Shown: positions 1 to 5,859 of the stretch, one piece after another | Numbering within the stretch: the first letter of the stretch is position 1 | How the letters are laid out: each line of letters starts with the position of its first letter | Assembly: GCF_008704495.1 (NCBI RefSeq) | Contig: NZ_CP023699.1 | Coordinates: forward strand, 6,324,001 to 6,388,000 | Length of the DNA stretch: 64,000 nucleotides | Direction of reading: 5' to 3' | DNA from: Streptomyces kanamyceticus | GTDB lineage: Bacteria > Actinomycetota > Actinomycetes > Streptomycetales > Streptomycetaceae | The notes under the pieces: model-generated | The model's database searches: none | What the model was told of the DNA's origin: nothing | Seen by the model: the letters and a program-made list of their open reading frames with translations, nothing else | Position numbers and translations under genes: made by a program

Positions 1-249
1 GTCTCCGTCGGCATCGTCGGCGGCGTACCCCTCCTCGACCTCTGCTACGAGGAAGACGTCAGGGCCGACACCGACATGAACGTCGTCTGCACCGGCGACG
101 GCCGCTTCGTCGAGGTCCAGGGCACCGCCGAGGCCGAGCCCTTCGACCGCAAGGAGCTCAACGCGCTGCTCGACCTCGCGGTCGGCGGCTGCGACGAACT
201 CGCCGCCGTGCAGCGCCAGGCGCTGGAAGCGACGCTCCAGAACGGCTGA
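1..249 (+). CDS. rph: Ribonuclease PH, C-terminal part
   Basis: Open from the first base of the window to a TGA at 247-249, giving the last 82 residues of a larger protein. The translation contains [20 protein letters not shown] and [13 protein letters not shown], the conserved C-terminal blocks of RNase PH, the phosphorolytic 3'-5' exoribonuclease that trims tRNA 3' ends in the cytoplasm. The acidic pair in DxxADTD is part of the metal site of the RNase PH fold. The gene lies upstream of rdgB, an arrangement common in bacteria. Only the 5' end is missing, because it lies outside the window. Confidence 0.93.
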   Translation, partial: VSVGIVGGVPLLDLCYEEDVRADTDMNVVCTGDGRFVEVQGTAEAEPFDRKELNALLDLAVGGCDELAAVQRQALEATLQNG

Positions 250-325
250 ATCGCGCGGGCCGCGCCACCAGTTGAGGGTGGCCGGTCAACCCGCGGATCC
301 CCGAGGGCGTTGTCACGAATACGAC

Positions 326-351
326 GGGCGCGCGGACCAGGCCGCGCGCCC
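326..351 (+). promoter_or_regulatory. Leader hairpin before first lipoprotein gene
   Basis: GGGCGCGCGG (326-335) pairs perfectly with CCGCGCGCCC (342-351), and an outer TACG/CGTA pair flanks it. A similar two-tier hairpin sits at the same place before the paralogous gene (877-902). It lies about 30 nt upstream of the ATG, so it could act in the 5' UTR. Function is unknown. Confidence 0.45.
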
Positions 352-380
352 ACCCGTATCCCGGGGGAGGGCCTCACCTC

Positions 381-785
381 ATGGCCGCGCGCCACCGCCA
401 CCGTCACCGCCGTCTCGCCTTCGCCACAGGCACCACCCTGCTCGTCGTCCCGGCAGCGCTCGGCCTCACAGCCTGCGACCCGGAGGACGCCGTGGACTGC
501 GTTCGCGCCGCCGACGCGGTCTCCGACGGCGTCGATGCCTTACGCAAGGCCGCTCAAGAAGCGGCCCTCTACCCGGACAGGGCCGACGGATCGTTCGACG
601 AGATCAAGTCAGACCTCGACGAGATCCGTGACAAGAACGACGACCAGGACGTCCTCGACGCCGTCGACGAGATGAAGAAGGCCGTGGACAACATCGAGGA
701 CGCGGTCGACGACGGCGACAGGACCCCGGACCTCAGGCCCATCGCGGCAGCGGGCGGCAAGGTCACCAAGGCCTGTACCCCGTAA
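381..785 (+). CDS. Putative lipoprotein, first of a tandem pair
   Basis: A 134-residue protein with an Arg/His-rich N-terminus, a hydrophobic stretch and a lipobox ending LGLTAC (Cys32), so probably an exported, lipid-anchored protein. The mature part is highly acidic (runs of DEI, DDQD, DDGD), predicted helical, and ends in KACTP. The downstream neighbour at 932-1327 is a clear paralogue with the same ends, so the two arose by tandem duplication. An in-frame TTA codon at 540-542 (codon 54) would make translation depend on the bldA tRNA; the paralogue has no TTA. RBS GGGGGAGGG lies before ATG 381. No function recognised. Confidence 0.85.
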   Translation: MAARHRHRHRRLAFATGTTLLVVPAALGLTACDPEDAVDCVRAADAVSDGVDALRKAAQEAALYPDRADGSFDEIKSDLDEIRDKNDDQDVLDAVDEMKKAVDNIEDAVDDGDRTPDLRPIAAAGGKVTKACTP

Positions 786-876
786 GATCGCGGAGCTCGA
801 CGCGCTGCGCTCGAAGCCGCGCTGTAAGCACTCCGTAAGCAACCATCGGGCCCCTTAGGGGCGTTCTAACGAGTAC

Positions 877-902
877 GGGCGCCCGGGCCAAGCCGTGCGC
901 CC
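877..902 (+). promoter_or_regulatory. Leader hairpin before second lipoprotein gene
   Basis: GGGCGCCCGG and CCGTGCGCCC form a stem with one mismatch, enclosed by an outer GTACGG/CCGTAC stem. It matches the position and shape of the hairpin at 326-351, so the tandem duplication included the leader and the structure has been kept while the sequence drifted. Confidence 0.4.
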
Positions 903-931
903 GTCCGTACCCCCTGGGGAGGGACCGAACC

Positions 932-1327
932 ATGGCCGCGCGCCACCGCCGTATCGCCACCGCTGTCGCCACCGTTCTCATCGCCGTACCCGGCGGCATC
1001 GGCCTCGTCGGCTGCGACGCCGTCTCGAAGGCCCTCGACTGCGTACAGACCGCCGACACGATCGCCGACAGCGTCACCGACCTGCAGCAAGCCGTGGAGA
1101 ACGCCGGTGACAACCCGGCCGAGGCGGACAAGGCACTCGACGACATCGGCAAGAACCTCGACAAGATCGGCGACAAGACCGACAACACCGACGTCAACAA
1201 GGCCGTGGACGACCTCGACAAGGCCGTCGACAACGTACGCGACGCCGTCAAGAAGGGCGACGCGACTCCCGACGTCTCCCCGGTCACGGACGCGGCGGGC
1301 GAACTGACGAAGGTCTGCACCCCGTAA
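932..1327 (+). CDS. Putative lipoprotein, second of a tandem pair
   Basis: A 131-residue paralogue of the preceding gene. It starts with the same MAARHR, has a hydrophobic signal and a lipobox IGLVGC (Cys28), and ends in VCTP, matching KACTP of the first copy. The mature region is acidic with repeated DKxxDNxxDAV-type heptads that suggest a helical bundle. RBS GGGGAGGGA precedes ATG 932. The gene is followed by rdgB after 32 nt and may be co-transcribed with it. Function is unknown; this family looks specific to Streptomyces. Confidence 0.85.
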   Translation: MAARHRRIATAVATVLIAVPGGIGLVGCDAVSKALDCVQTADTIADSVTDLQQAVENAGDNPAEADKALDDIGKNLDKIGDKTDNTDVNKAVDDLDKAVDNVRDAVKKGDATPDVSPVTDAAGELTKVCTP

Positions 1328-1359
1328 GACGCCACCGGGCAGGCGGCGATACTGGGGAC

Positions 1360-1962
1360 ATGACCCGCCTCATCCTCGCCACCCGCAACGCAGGCAAGAT
1401 CACGGAACTGAAGGCGATCCTCGCCGACGCAGGGCTCACCCACGACCTCGTCGGCGCGGACGCCTACCCCGAGATCCCCGACGTCAAGGAAACCGGCGTC
1501 ACCTTCGCCGAGAACGCCCTGCTCAAGGCGCACGCCCTCGCCCAGGCCACGGGCCTGCCCGCGGTCGCCGACGACTCGGGCCTGTGCGTCGACGTCCTGA
1601 ACGGCGCGCCCGGCATCTTCTCCGCCCGCTGGGCGGGCAAGCACGGCGACGACCAAGCCAACCTGGACCTCCTCCTCGCCCAACTCGGCGACATCGCCCC
1701 CGAACACCGCGCCGCCCACTTCGCCTGCGCGGCGGCACTCGCCCTCCCCGACGGCACGGAACGCGTGGTCGAGGGCCGCCTCCCCGGCACCCTCCGCACC
1801 GCCCCCTCGGGCACGGGCGGTTTCGGCTATGACCCGATCCTCCAGCCGGACGGCGAGACGCGCACGTGCGCGGAGCTGACGGCGGACGAGAAGAACGCGA
1901 TCAGCCATCGGGGGAAGGCGTTCCGGGGGCTGGTGCCGGTGGTTCGGGAGTTGTTGGGCTGA
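1360..1962 (+). CDS. rdgB: XTP/dITP diphosphatase (non-canonical purine NTP pyrophosphatase)
   Basis: A 200-residue protein, the normal length for the RdgB/HAM1 family. These enzymes hydrolyse dITP, dXTP and ITP to monophosphate plus pyrophosphate and keep deaminated purines out of nucleic acids. All family blocks are visible in order: LATRNAGKITEL at the N-terminus, GVTFAENALLKA, the metal-binding ADDSGLCVDVLNGAPGIFSA, GFGYDP near the end, and SHRGKA at the C-terminus. ATG 1360 has GGGG upstream. It follows rph and the lipoprotein pair, all on the same strand. Confidence 0.96.
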   Translation: MTRLILATRNAGKITELKAILADAGLTHDLVGADAYPEIPDVKETGVTFAENALLKAHALAQATGLPAVADDSGLCVDVLNGAPGIFSARWAGKHGDDQANLDLLLAQLGDIAPEHRAAHFACAAALALPDGTERVVEGRLPGTLRTAPSGTGGFGYDPILQPDGETRTCAELTADEKNAISHRGKAFRGLVPVVRELLG

Positions 1963-1974
1963 CACGCGCATGGC

Positions 1975-2011
1975 AATGGCCTGCGATCAACTCTTTGATT
2001 CGCAGGCCATT
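1975..2011. terminator. Bidirectional terminator hairpin after rdgB and tRNA-Leu
   Basis: AATGGCCTGCGA (1975-1986) is the exact reverse complement of 2000-2011, with a short partly paired loop. It lies between the 3' ends of rdgB (+) and tRNA-Leu (-) and can serve both. Confidence 0.75.
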
Positions 2012-2016
2012 TGCTG

Positions 2017-2100
2017 TGCGGCGGAAGGGATTCGAACCCTCAAGCCCGATCAAGGGCCACAGATCCTAAGTCTGCTGCGTCGCCGTTGCGCCACCGCCGC
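2017..2100 (-). tRNA. tRNA-Leu (anticodon UAG)
   Basis: On the minus strand the acceptor arm GCGGCGG pairs with CCGCCGC and the discriminator base is A. The T-loop GGTTCGAATC is present. The anticodon loop reads C-TTAGGA, so the anticodon is UAG (codon CUA). The long variable arm fits a class II leucine tRNA. About 84 nt; CCA is not encoded. Confidence 0.9.
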
Positions 2101-2183
2101 TAGCCGCCTGCCATGGTACCGGGCAGGCGGCTCTGGTTGATCGCGGGTTTCTCCTACGGTGCCGGTCGCCGCCCTCCTCTGCG

Positions 2184-2310
2184 CTAGGTGGTGGTGATCG
2201 CATGGCAGTTGGGGCACAGCAGCCGCTCCCGCACATACCCGCGCGCCTCCGAAATGCGGAACGGCCCGCCCCACTTGAACGTAGGGCGGGCCGGGAGGTC
2301 GGACGGAGCT
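2184..2310 (-). pseudogene. Possible HNH-endonuclease C-terminal remnant
   Basis: On the minus strand a frame ending in TAG at 2184-2186 encodes GYVRERLLCPNCHAITTT. The LCPNCHA string with its CxxC and following His is typical of the zinc-binding end of HNH nucleases. The frame is closed by a TGA about 43 codons upstream and has no convincing start, so this can only be a fragment. It lies beside tRNA-Leu, a frequent integration site, and overlaps the hairpin at 2262-2293. A chance resemblance cannot be excluded. Confidence 0.3.
2262..2293 (-). terminator. Hairpin downstream of the MHS transporter
   Basis: CGGCCCGCCC (2262-2271) pairs perfectly with GGGCGGGCCG (2284-2293) across a 12-nt loop, 17 nt beyond the transporter stop codon. 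There is no U-run, as is common for Streptomyces terminators. Confidence 0.5.
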
Positions 2311-3806
2311 CAGAACCGCGGCGCCGGAGCCTGTGCCTCCACCATTTCCGCCGCCTCCTCCTTCGTCTCCACCGACGGAGGCGAACCCGCCAGCGGCTGC
2401 TGGGCCGTTTCCTTCATGCACGCCACCGCGATGACGCCCACGACCGCCGCCGCCATCGAGTAGTACGCCGGGATCATGTCCGTGCCCGTGATGCTGATCA
2501 GGGACGTGATGACCAGGGGGGCCGTGCCGCCGAAGAGGGAGGCGGAGAGGTTGTAGCCCACCGAGAGGGAGCCGTAGCGGACCGAGGTGGGGAAGAGGGC
2601 GGGGAGCGTCGCCGACATCGTGCCGAGGAGGCAGACCAGGGAGAGGCCGAGCAGCAGCATGCCTCCGGAGACCGCGAGCAGGCTGCCCTGCTTGATGAGG
2701 AGGAACGCGGGGATCGAGACGACCAGGAAGCCGACCATGCCCGTCATCAGGAGCGGCTTGCGGCCGAAGCGGTCGGAGAGGCGTCCCACCTGGGTGATGA
2801 TCAGCATCAGGATCACCATGGTGCCGATGAGGATCAGGAGGCCGTGCGAGTCGTCGTAGCCGAGTTCGTCGGAGAGGTACGTCGGCATGTAGGAGAGCAG
2901 CATGTAGTCGGTGACGTTGTACGCGCCGACCAGGGCGATGCAGAGGATGAGCGTGGCCCAGTGGTCGCGGAAGATCTTCGCCAGGTCGCCCTTGGCCGTC
3001 GTCTCCACGGTGGACGCGCCCTCGGAGGCGGAGTGGAACGTCGCGTCCTCCATCTTCTGGAAGGCCGGGGTCTCGTCGAGGCGCAGCCGCAGGTAGAGGC
3101 CGACGAGGCCGAGCGGGCCCGCGACGAGGAACGGGACGCGCCAACCCCAGGACTCCATGGCGGCGGAGCCGAGGGCGCTGTTGAGGATGAGGACGAGGCC
3201 CGCCGCGCCGGTGTATCCGGCGAGGGTGCCCATCTCCAGGAAGCTGCCGAAGTAGCCGCGGCGCTTGTCGGGCGCGTACTCGGCGATGAACGTGGAGGCG
3301 CCGCCGTACTCGCCGCCCGTCGAGAAGCCCTGGACCAGGCGGAAGAAGATCAGCAGGACGGGGGCCCAGAAGCCGATCGTGGCGTAGGAGGGGATCAGGC
3401 CGATGGCGAGCGTGCCGATCGCCATCATGATCATCGTCAGCGCGAGGACCTTCTTGCGGCCGATCTTGTCGCCCATGGGGCCGAAGACCATGCCGCCGAT
3501 GGGGCGGACCAGGAACGACACCGCGAACGTGGCGAAGGACGAGACCAGTTGGACCGTGTCGTTCCCGGAAGGGAAGAAGACATGGCCGATCGTCACCGCC
3601 AGATAGCTGTAGATGCCGAAGTCGAACCACTCCATGGCGTTGCCGAGCGAGGCCGCCTTGACCGCCCGCTTGACCGCGGCCTCGTCCGTGACCGTGATGT
3701 CGGTGCGGCGCAACGGCGGGTTCTTGCGCCGTCTGACGGCCCGGAACAGGGCACGGTGGCGCTTGACCGCCTCGGTATCGGCCTCGGTCTCTTCGTGGGC
3801 CGCCAT
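2310..3806 (-). CDS. MHS-family (ProP-like) MFS transporter
   Basis: A 498-residue integral membrane protein of the metabolite:H+ symporter branch of the major facilitator superfamily. After a charged N-terminus of about 50 residues comes AASLGNAMEWFDFGIYSYLA, the hallmark first helix of ProP/KgtP-type symporters. Next comes the loop GPMGDKIGRKK, the MFS signature between helices 2 and 3. LSDRFGRKP marks the second half, and about 12 hydrophobic segments can be counted. Likely substrates are compatible solutes such as proline or glycine betaine, or small dicarboxylates; the sequence does not decide between them. It is a single-gene unit flanked by terminator hairpins, with ATG 3806 preceded by GGAACC. 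Confidence 0.9.
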   Translation of the reverse strand: MAAHEETEADTEAVKRHRALFRAVRRRKNPPLRRTDITVTDEAAVKRAVKAASLGNAMEWFDFGIYSYLAVTIGHVFFPSGNDTVQLVSSFATFAVSFLVRPIGGMVFGPMGDKIGRKKVLALTMIMMAIGTLAIGLIPSYATIGFWAPVLLIFFRLVQGFSTGGEYGGASTFIAEYAPDKRRGYFGSFLEMGTLAGYTGAAGLVLILNSALGSAAMESWGWRVPFLVAGPLGLVGLYLRLRLDETPAFQKMEDATFHSASEGASTVETTAKGDLAKIFRDHWATLILCIALVGAYNVTDYMLLSYMPTYLSDELGYDDSHGLLILIGTMVILMLIITQVGRLSDRFGRKPLLMTGMVGFLVVSIPAFLLIKQGSLLAVSGGMLLLGLSLVCLLGTMSATLPALFPTSVRYGSLSVGYNLSASLFGGTAPLVITSLISITGTDMIPAYYSMAAAVVGVIAVACMKETAQQPLAGSPPSVETKEEAAEMVEAQAPAPRF

Positions 3807-3874
3807 GGAGTGGTTCCTTTCGTTCTTCGGGCAGATCCCCCTGAGATCACTTGCTCGAAGATGGCCGATGCAAA

Positions 3875-3902
3875 CGAAGGCCCCTCATGAGAGGGGCCTT
3901 CG
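3875..3902. terminator. Hairpin between bcp and the MHS transporter
   Basis: CGAAGGCCCCTC and GAGGGGCCTTCG form a perfect stem around a 4-nt loop. It lies downstream of bcp (minus strand) and just upstream of the transporter start, so it separates the two units. Confidence 0.75.
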
Positions 3903-3929
3903 TCACACGGCGAAAGGAGCGGGAACGGC

Positions 3930-4397
3930 TCAGACGCCGAGGTCCCGGATGATCTTGGCGACGTGTCCCGTCGCCTTGACGTTGTAGAAGGCGTGCTCGA
4001 CCTTGCCCTGCTCGTCGACGACCACGGTGGAGCGGATGACGCCCGTCACCGTCTTGCCGTACAGCTTCTTCTCGCCGAAGGCGCCGTACGCCTCAAGGGT
4101 CTTCTTGGAGGGGTCGCCGACCAGCGTGACCTTGAGGTTCTCCTGCTCGCGGAACTTGGCGAGCTTCTCCGGCTTGTCGGGGGAGACGCCGATGACGTCG
4201 TACCCGGCGGCCGCGAGCACGTCGAGGTTGTCCGTGAAGTCGCAGGCCTGCTTGGTGCAGCCGGGGGTGAGGGCGGCCGGGTAGAAGTAGACGATGACCT
4301 TGCGGCCCTTGTGGTCGGCAAGCGAGACGTCCTTGCCGTCCGCGTCGGGCAGGGTGAAGGCGGGGGCGGTGTCGCCCGGCGTGAGTCGCTCGCTCAT
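3930..4397 (-). CDS. bcp: Thioredoxin-dependent thiol peroxidase (Bcp/PrxQ type)
   Basis: A 155-residue atypical 2-Cys peroxiredoxin that reduces hydrogen peroxide and organic peroxides in the cytosol using thioredoxin. The fold starts with GDTAPAFTLPDADG. The active site is YFYPAALTPGCTKQACDF, with peroxidatic Cys47 and probable resolving Cys52 in the usual +5 spacing. The common PKAATPGC is here PAALTPGC. IGVSPDKPEKLAKF and the conserved Arg in VIRSTVVVD complete the family pattern. ATG 4397 has GGAG in its leader. It is a single gene on the minus strand, divergent from the DUF3618 gene. Confidence 0.95.
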   Translation of the reverse strand: MSERLTPGDTAPAFTLPDADGKDVSLADHKGRKVIVYFYPAALTPGCTKQACDFTDNLDVLAAAGYDVIGVSPDKPEKLAKFREQENLKVTLVGDPSKKTLEAYGAFGEKKLYGKTVTGVIRSTVVVDEQGKVEHAFYNVKATGHVAKIIRDLGV

Positions 4398-4565
4398 GGT
4401 GCTCGGTCTCCTCGCAAGGGTGCAGTGACGGTCCTGAGCGTAATGGGGGTGCCGTGGGGTGCGGGGACCGCGAAGCTGACAGACTGTGGGACGACGGACT
4501 GTGGGTCACGCATTCACAGGCTCTCGGACACGACCACTCTCGGATACGACCACGGAGGCAGCGCG

Positions 4566-4892
4566 GTGTCGGATGCGGATGTCAGGACCCCTGCGCAGAT
4601 CGAGGCGGACATCAAGCGCCGGCGCGACCAGCTGGCCGAGACCCTCGACGAGATCGGGGTGCGCGTCCACCCGAAGACGATCGTGGGCGACGCGAAGGCG
4701 AAGGTCGCGGCGAGCGTGGACAACTCACTGGGCCGGGCGTACGTCGGAGTGAACCGCTTCGTCTCGGACGTGAAGGGCCAGCTCGTCACGGAGGAGGGCG
4801 CGCCCCGGATCGAGCGGATCGTCCCGGTGGCCCTGGTGGCGGTGGGCCTCGTGGGGCTCCTCGTGGTGGGTTCGCGGCGCCGCAGCAGCTGA
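4566..4892 (+). CDS. DUF3618 single-pass membrane protein
   Basis: A 108-residue protein starting at GTG 4566, chosen because GGAGG at 4554-4558 is correctly spaced. The cytoplasmic part has TPAQIEADIKRRRDQLAETL and ELVHPKT-like HPKTIVGDAKAK, the DUF3618 pattern of actinobacteria. It ends with one transmembrane helix (IVPVALVAVGLVGLLVVG) and a basic RRRSS tail. DUF3618 proteins are usually found near phage-holin-like or YtxH-like envelope proteins; their function is not established. Confidence 0.85.
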   Translation: MSDADVRTPAQIEADIKRRRDQLAETLDEIGVRVHPKTIVGDAKAKVAASVDNSLGRAYVGVNRFVSDVKGQLVTEEGAPRIERIVPVALVAVGLVGLLVVGSRRRSS

Positions 4893-4957
4893 CCGGGCAG
4901 GTGGCAACGGCGACCCGGCGGCCCATGGCCGGGCGGGGGACAGGTAGGTTTCGGGGC

Positions 4958-5299
4958 GTGAGCGAGAAGACCCACGACGACAAGCTGCCCATCCGGATGC
5001 TGCACGACCGCGTGCTCGTGCGGCAGGACGCCAGCGAGGGCGAGCGCCGCTCCGGCGGCGGCATCCTGATCCCCGCGACCGCGGCCGTGGGCCGACGGCT
5101 CGCCTGGGCCGAGGTGGTCGCGGTCGGGCAGAACGTGCGCGCGGTGGAGCCCGGCGACCGGGTCCTGTACGACCCGGAGGACCGGGCCGAGGTCGAGGTG
5201 CGGGGCGTGGCGTACGTCCTGATGCGCGAGCGCGATCTGCACGCCGTGGCCGCGGACCGGTTCGAGGGCTCCGAGGACTCGACGGGGCTCTACCTGTAG
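4958..5299 (+). CDS. GroES-like (Cpn10) co-chaperone paralogue
   Basis: A 113-residue protein from GTG 4958 with the Cpn10 order of blocks: IRMLHDRVLVRQD, a mobile-loop region ERRSGGGILIPATA, then WAEVVAVGQNVRAVEPGDRVLYDP. Cpn10 rings cap GroEL chambers. The standard groES-groEL1 operon is not here, and this copy has an altered loop and tail (FEGSEDSTGLYL). It is therefore a second, stand-alone GroES-like protein, a type present in Streptomyces. Whether it works with a GroEL is not visible from the sequence. A strong terminator follows. Confidence 0.85.
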   Translation: MSEKTHDDKLPIRMLHDRVLVRQDASEGERRSGGGILIPATAAVGRRLAWAEVVAVGQNVRAVEPGDRVLYDPEDRAEVEVRGVAYVLMRERDLHAVAADRFEGSEDSTGLYL

Positions 5300-5312
5300 C
5301 AACTGTCGCGGA

Positions 5313-5344
5313 GGGGCTGGTGACCATCGTCACCAGCCCCTTTT
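5313..5344 (+). terminator. Rho-independent terminator after the GroES-like gene
   Basis: GGGGCTGGTGA (5313-5323) pairs perfectly with TCACCAGCCCC (5330-5340) and is followed by TTTT, a rare canonical U-tract terminator in this genome. Confidence 0.9.
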
Positions 5345-5370
5345 GCGTGGTCTTTGCTACCTTGTAAGGA

Positions 5371-5413
5371 CCCCGACGAGACGCGCCGTACCGGGCTTCC
5401 GCAAAGACGACGC
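5371..5413 (+). promoter_or_regulatory. Guanidine-III (ykkC-III) riboswitch upstream of sugE
   Basis: The segment carries the ykkC-III hallmarks in order. CCCGACGAG is followed by GCGCCGTACCGGG, closing stem P1 (CCCG/CGGG). Then CAAAGACGACGC closes an H-type pseudoknot with GCGCCGT (5383-5389 with 5407-5413, one A-C mismatch). This closely resembles the actinobacterial class III RNA as I remember it. It sits 40 nt before sugE, whose product exports guanidinium, exactly the expected target. Guanidine binding is expected to expose the RBS or allow read-through. Confidence 0.85.
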
Positions 5414-5453
5414 ACCCGTTGATTCCGCGTTTCACGTTGTCGGAGGTGCCGTC

Positions 5454-5774
5454 ATGGCCTGGGTTCTGCTGATCATCGCCGGTCTGCTCGAGGTGGGCTG
5501 GTCGATCGGGATGAAGTACACCGAGGGGTTCACGCGACTGTGGCCCAGCTTGTTCACGGGCGCGGGCATCGTCGCGAGCATGGTGCTGCTCTCGCATGCC
5601 GCGAAGACGTTGCCGATCGGTACGGCGTACGGGGTGTGGGTGGGCATCGGCGCCGCCGGTGCGGCGGTCCTTGGCATGGTGATTCTTGGTGAGCCGGTTA
5701 CCGCGGCGCGGATCTTTTTCGTTTGTCTGCTGCTTGTGGCCGTCGTCGGGCTTAAGGCGACCTCGGGGCACTAA
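5454..5774 (+). CDS. sugE: SugE/Gdx small multidrug resistance-family guanidinium exporter
   Basis: A 106-residue membrane protein from ATG 5454 with GGAGG at 5442-5446. Four hydrophobic helices are visible. MAWVLLIIAGLLEVGWSIGM carries the membrane-embedded Glu of the SMR family (Glu13 by my count). KYTEGFTRLWPS and GTAYGVWVGIGAAGAAVLG are typical of the SugE/Gdx branch rather than EmrE. Gdx proteins are dual-topology dimers that exchange guanidinium for protons. The guanidine-III riboswitch immediately upstream supports this. A longer reading frame opens upstream through the riboswitch but has no RBS and is not used. Confidence 0.95.
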   Translation: MAWVLLIIAGLLEVGWSIGMKYTEGFTRLWPSLFTGAGIVASMVLLSHAAKTLPIGTAYGVWVGIGAAGAAVLGMVILGEPVTAARIFFVCLLLVAVVGLKATSGH

Positions 5775-5780
5775 AGGCTT

Positions 5781-5858
5781 TGGGGAACTGCGGGCCCGCT
5801 TGGGCTGGTCGCGCAGTTCCCCGCGCCCCTTACGGGGCCGCCCCTCACGGGGCGCCCC
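5781..5858. repeat. Intergenic GGGGAACTGCGCG-type repeat, copy 1
   Basis: TGGGGAACTGCG ... CGCAGTTCCCCG forms an imperfect hairpin, followed by CGCCCCTTACGGGGC and a second CCCCTCACGGGG arm. The same modules recur near 11861, 46012 and 63691. It sits between convergent sugE and the PBP gene and may act as a terminator. Confidence 0.75.
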
Positions 5859-5859
5859 C

